This document shows, piece after piece, positions 24,622 to 26,169 of a DNA stretch of 26,169 nt. The stretch is from an uncultured Christensenella sp. (GTDB lineage Bacteria > Bacillota > Clostridia > Christensenellales > Borkfalkiaceae). Location of the stretch: the NCBI GenBank assembly GCA_910586365.1, contig CAJUGP010000029.1:1-26169 (forward strand). The letters are read 5' to 3'. The position numbers and the translations under genes are program-made. Numbering within the stretch: position 1 is the stretch's first letter; each line of letters opens with the position of its first letter. The notes below the pieces were generated by a model. The model was not told where the DNA came from and did not search any database. It saw only the letters and a program-made list of their open reading frames with translations.

Positions 24622-25734
24622 ATGAAAAAAATATTATCGGTTTTATGCTGTATTCCGTTTCTTGTTTCGCTGACGGCTTGCGCGCTGTTTCCCTCCGCAG
24701 ACCAAGGCGGCGGGGAGAACGAGCCGTCCGCGCCCGAGCAGCCCGAACAGCCCGTAACGCCGCCGGAAAAACCCGTAACGCCGCCCGAACAGCCCGACGA
24801 GCCGATCGTAAAAGAAAACAATTACTTGCGCGATACCCTGTTTGAAAACGGGTTCCGTTTGAGCAAGCTCGACGAAGGCGCGGCGGAATATCACGGCGAA
24901 ACGCTGAAAACGCTCAACGCGGAGGCAGCGCCCGTTTGGACGGTGGCGCAGTGGTCAAGCAAGCACGATCTGATCGAAGGAACGCGGACGGGCGGCTTCG
25001 GGGAATATACGTTTGAATACGACAAGACCAAACCGACCGCCAAAGCGCTTTCCGTCAACGTAAAAACGGGCGGGCTGTCGCTGATGCTCAACGCCGAGGC
25101 GGAATACGAATCCGATCGCAAAGAGGGCGAGCCGTGGCCTTGTATCCTCATGGAGCAAAGCTGGTTCGGAAGCGATCTTATCCGTATTGCCGATCTGAGC
25201 GAACTGACTATGCGCATGGATTACACCGTAACCAAGTTCGAGGATAAAATGCACGGTCTGCCCAACGCGGGTCTGCACTGCGCGCAGCTCGTTTGGTACG
25301 TTACGCTGCAAAACCGCAATTTCGACAGCCCCGATTACGGCAAATACATATGGTTCGGGCTTTGCCTGTACGATAACCGTTTGGCGGGCACGGTAAGCGA
25401 GGTATACGCCGCGGAAGACGGGGGCAAGGAAGAGAACACGGGCGCGTTTATCTACCAGCCTTCTTCCGCCGATTGGTCGCCGACGGGGCGCGTATCGAAC
25501 GTCAAGGAAAAAACGCAAATTTCGTTCGATCTCAGAAAGGCGGCGAAGGAGGCTTACGATTTGGCGATCTCGCGCAACTATTTGGGCGGAACGAAATTCG
25601 AGGATTTGTATATCGGTTCCACGAATTTCGGATTCGAGGTGACGGGAACGTATAACGTTTCCGCCGAAATCTCAAATTTGGGGATCGTTTGGGAACAAAA
25701 CAAAACGCTTCTTCCCGAACAAAACGCGGGGTAA
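24622..25734 (+). CDS. Lipoprotein of the unrecognised paralogous family, member 4
   Basis: This 370-aa protein has lipobox LTAC with lipidated C20, then a Pro/Glu-rich spacer (about 35-62) with the repeated unit PVTPPE. Family blocks: VWTVAQW (105-111), PWPCILMEQ (171-179), QLVWYV (222-227), IWFGLCLYDNR (243-253), DGGKEENTGAFIY (266-278) and NFGFEVTGTYNV (335-346). It matches member 2 (15945) best by eye, including the WSSKHDL/WCCKHNL stretch after the QW motif. It begins one base after the esterase stop with a poor ribosome site, so it is probably translationally coupled. This placement, in a second unit 7 kb from the other three members, ties both halves of the locus together. Confidence 0.78.
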   Translation: MKKILSVLCCIPFLVSLTACALFPSADQGGGENEPSAPEQPEQPVTPPEKPVTPPEQPDEPIVKENNYLRDTLFENGFRLSKLDEGAAEYHGETLKTLNAEAAPVWTVAQWSSKHDLIEGTRTGGFGEYTFEYDKTKPTAKALSVNVKTGGLSLMLNAEAEYESDRKEGEPWPCILMEQSWFGSDLIRIADLSELTMRMDYTVTKFEDKMHGLPNAGLHCAQLVWYVTLQNRNFDSPDYGKYIWFGLCLYDNRLAGTVSEVYAAEDGGKEENTGAFIYQPSSADWSPTGRVSNVKEKTQISFDLRKAAKEAYDLAISRNYLGGTKFEDLYIGSTNFGFEVTGTYNVSAEISNLGIVWEQNKTLLPEQNAG

Positions 25735-25738
25735 CGTC

Positions 25739-26148
25739 ATGATAAAAGCGTTTATATTCGATCTGGACGGCGTTCTCGTTTCAACCGACCGCCTGCATTA
25801 CGCGGCATGGAAGAGCATTGCGGACGAAGAGGGGATCGCCTTTGACGAAACGATCAACAACCGTCTGCGCGGCGTGGGCAGAAGAGAGAGCCTGAAAATC
25901 ATCCTCGAGCGCGCAACGCGCGTTTACGGCGAAGAGGAAGAGATCGCGCTTGCCGAAAAGAAAAATTGTCGTTACCGCGCCTCGCTCGAATGCTTGACGG
26001 AAGCGGACCGTTTGGAAGGCGTAAGCGAAACGCTTGCCGCGCTCCGCCGAAGCGGCGCTCTGCTCGCGGTGGGCAGTTCGAGCAAAAACGCACGCTTCAT
26101 TCTCGAAAAAATCGGGTACGGCGATTATTTCGACGCCGTAACGGACGG
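25739..26148 (+). CDS. pgmB: Beta-phosphoglucomutase, 3' end missing at contig edge
   Basis: This HAD-superfamily enzyme converts beta-glucose-1-phosphate to glucose-6-phosphate via a bisphosphate intermediate. About 136 codons are present of the usual 210-220. Residues 6-12 (IFDLDGV) hold the nucleophile D8 and acid/base D10. Cap-domain LRGVGRRESLKIIL corresponds to the GVSRxxSLxxIL signature. Motif II is VGSSSKNA, and the end FDAVTDG leads toward motif III/IV, which is missing. It starts 4 nt after the lipoprotein gene. It is the natural partner of the GH65 phosphorylase. From 26149 the frame runs into adapter sequence, so residues after VTDG are not real. Confidence 0.93.
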
Positions 26149-26169
26149 AGATCGGAAGAGCACACGTCT
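26149..26169 (+). other. Untrimmed Illumina TruSeq adapter at contig end
   Basis: The last 21 bases start AGATCGGAAGAGCACACG and equal the beginning of the standard TruSeq 3' adapter. The beta-phosphoglucomutase reading frame departs from family expectation exactly there. This is sequencing artefact, not genome. Confidence 0.97.

Overview
This window looks like chromosomal DNA from a low-to-mid GC Gram-positive anaerobe of the class Clostridia, perhaps an uncultured gut lineage. I infer this from strong AGGAGG-type ribosome binding sites, SigA-like promoters with 17-nt spacers, lipoprotein signal peptides with short lipoboxes, a DUF5685 gene next to a J-domain-like gene, and a sugar ABC transporter that lacks its own ATPase gene. 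Naming a genus from sequence alone would be a guess. The window ends in 21 bases identical to the start of an Illumina TruSeq adapter, so the right end is an untrimmed contig edge.

Left part (1-8640) is mostly housekeeping. It holds aspartate aminotransferase, a small P-loop protein, threonine synthase (thrC) and tryptophanyl-tRNA synthetase (trpS). A run of co-directional genes follows: a DUF5685 protein, two related TPR-like proteins with cysteine-rich tails (one carries a J-like domain without the HPD motif), a multi-pass membrane protein and a 23S rRNA m5U methyltransferase (rlmD). A strong terminator closes the block at 8602-8633.

Right part (8640-26148) reads as one carbohydrate-utilisation locus. 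It has a cytoplasmic GH30 glycosidase and a convergent GntR/LacI-type regulator. Divergent from the regulator is a sugar ABC transporter (binding lipoprotein plus two permeases), followed by three members of an unrecognised protein family. Next come a 507-bp gap holding a degenerate minisatellite between two inverted REP-like elements, an 870-aa surface protein, a GH65 glycoside phosphorylase, an SGNH-esterase lipoprotein, a fourth member of the unrecognised family, and the start of beta-phosphoglucomutase. The inferred logic is that surface lipoproteins bind and de-esterify a glycan or glycoside, the transporter imports it, GH30 and GH65 cleave it in the cytoplasm, and beta-phosphoglucomutase converts beta-glucose-1-phosphate to glucose-6-phosphate. 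Near-identical 16-bp palindromes lie upstream of the GH30 gene and between the regulator and the transporter. Each sits exactly 30 nt upstream of the -35 box I assign to the forward promoter, which suggests one regulon.

The most novel items are the four-member paralogous family (three lipoproteins and one cytoplasmic protein), the matched operator geometry, and the tandem array that appears to have grown out of the end of a REP-like element. I found no tRNA, rRNA, CRISPR array, transposase or prophage gene.
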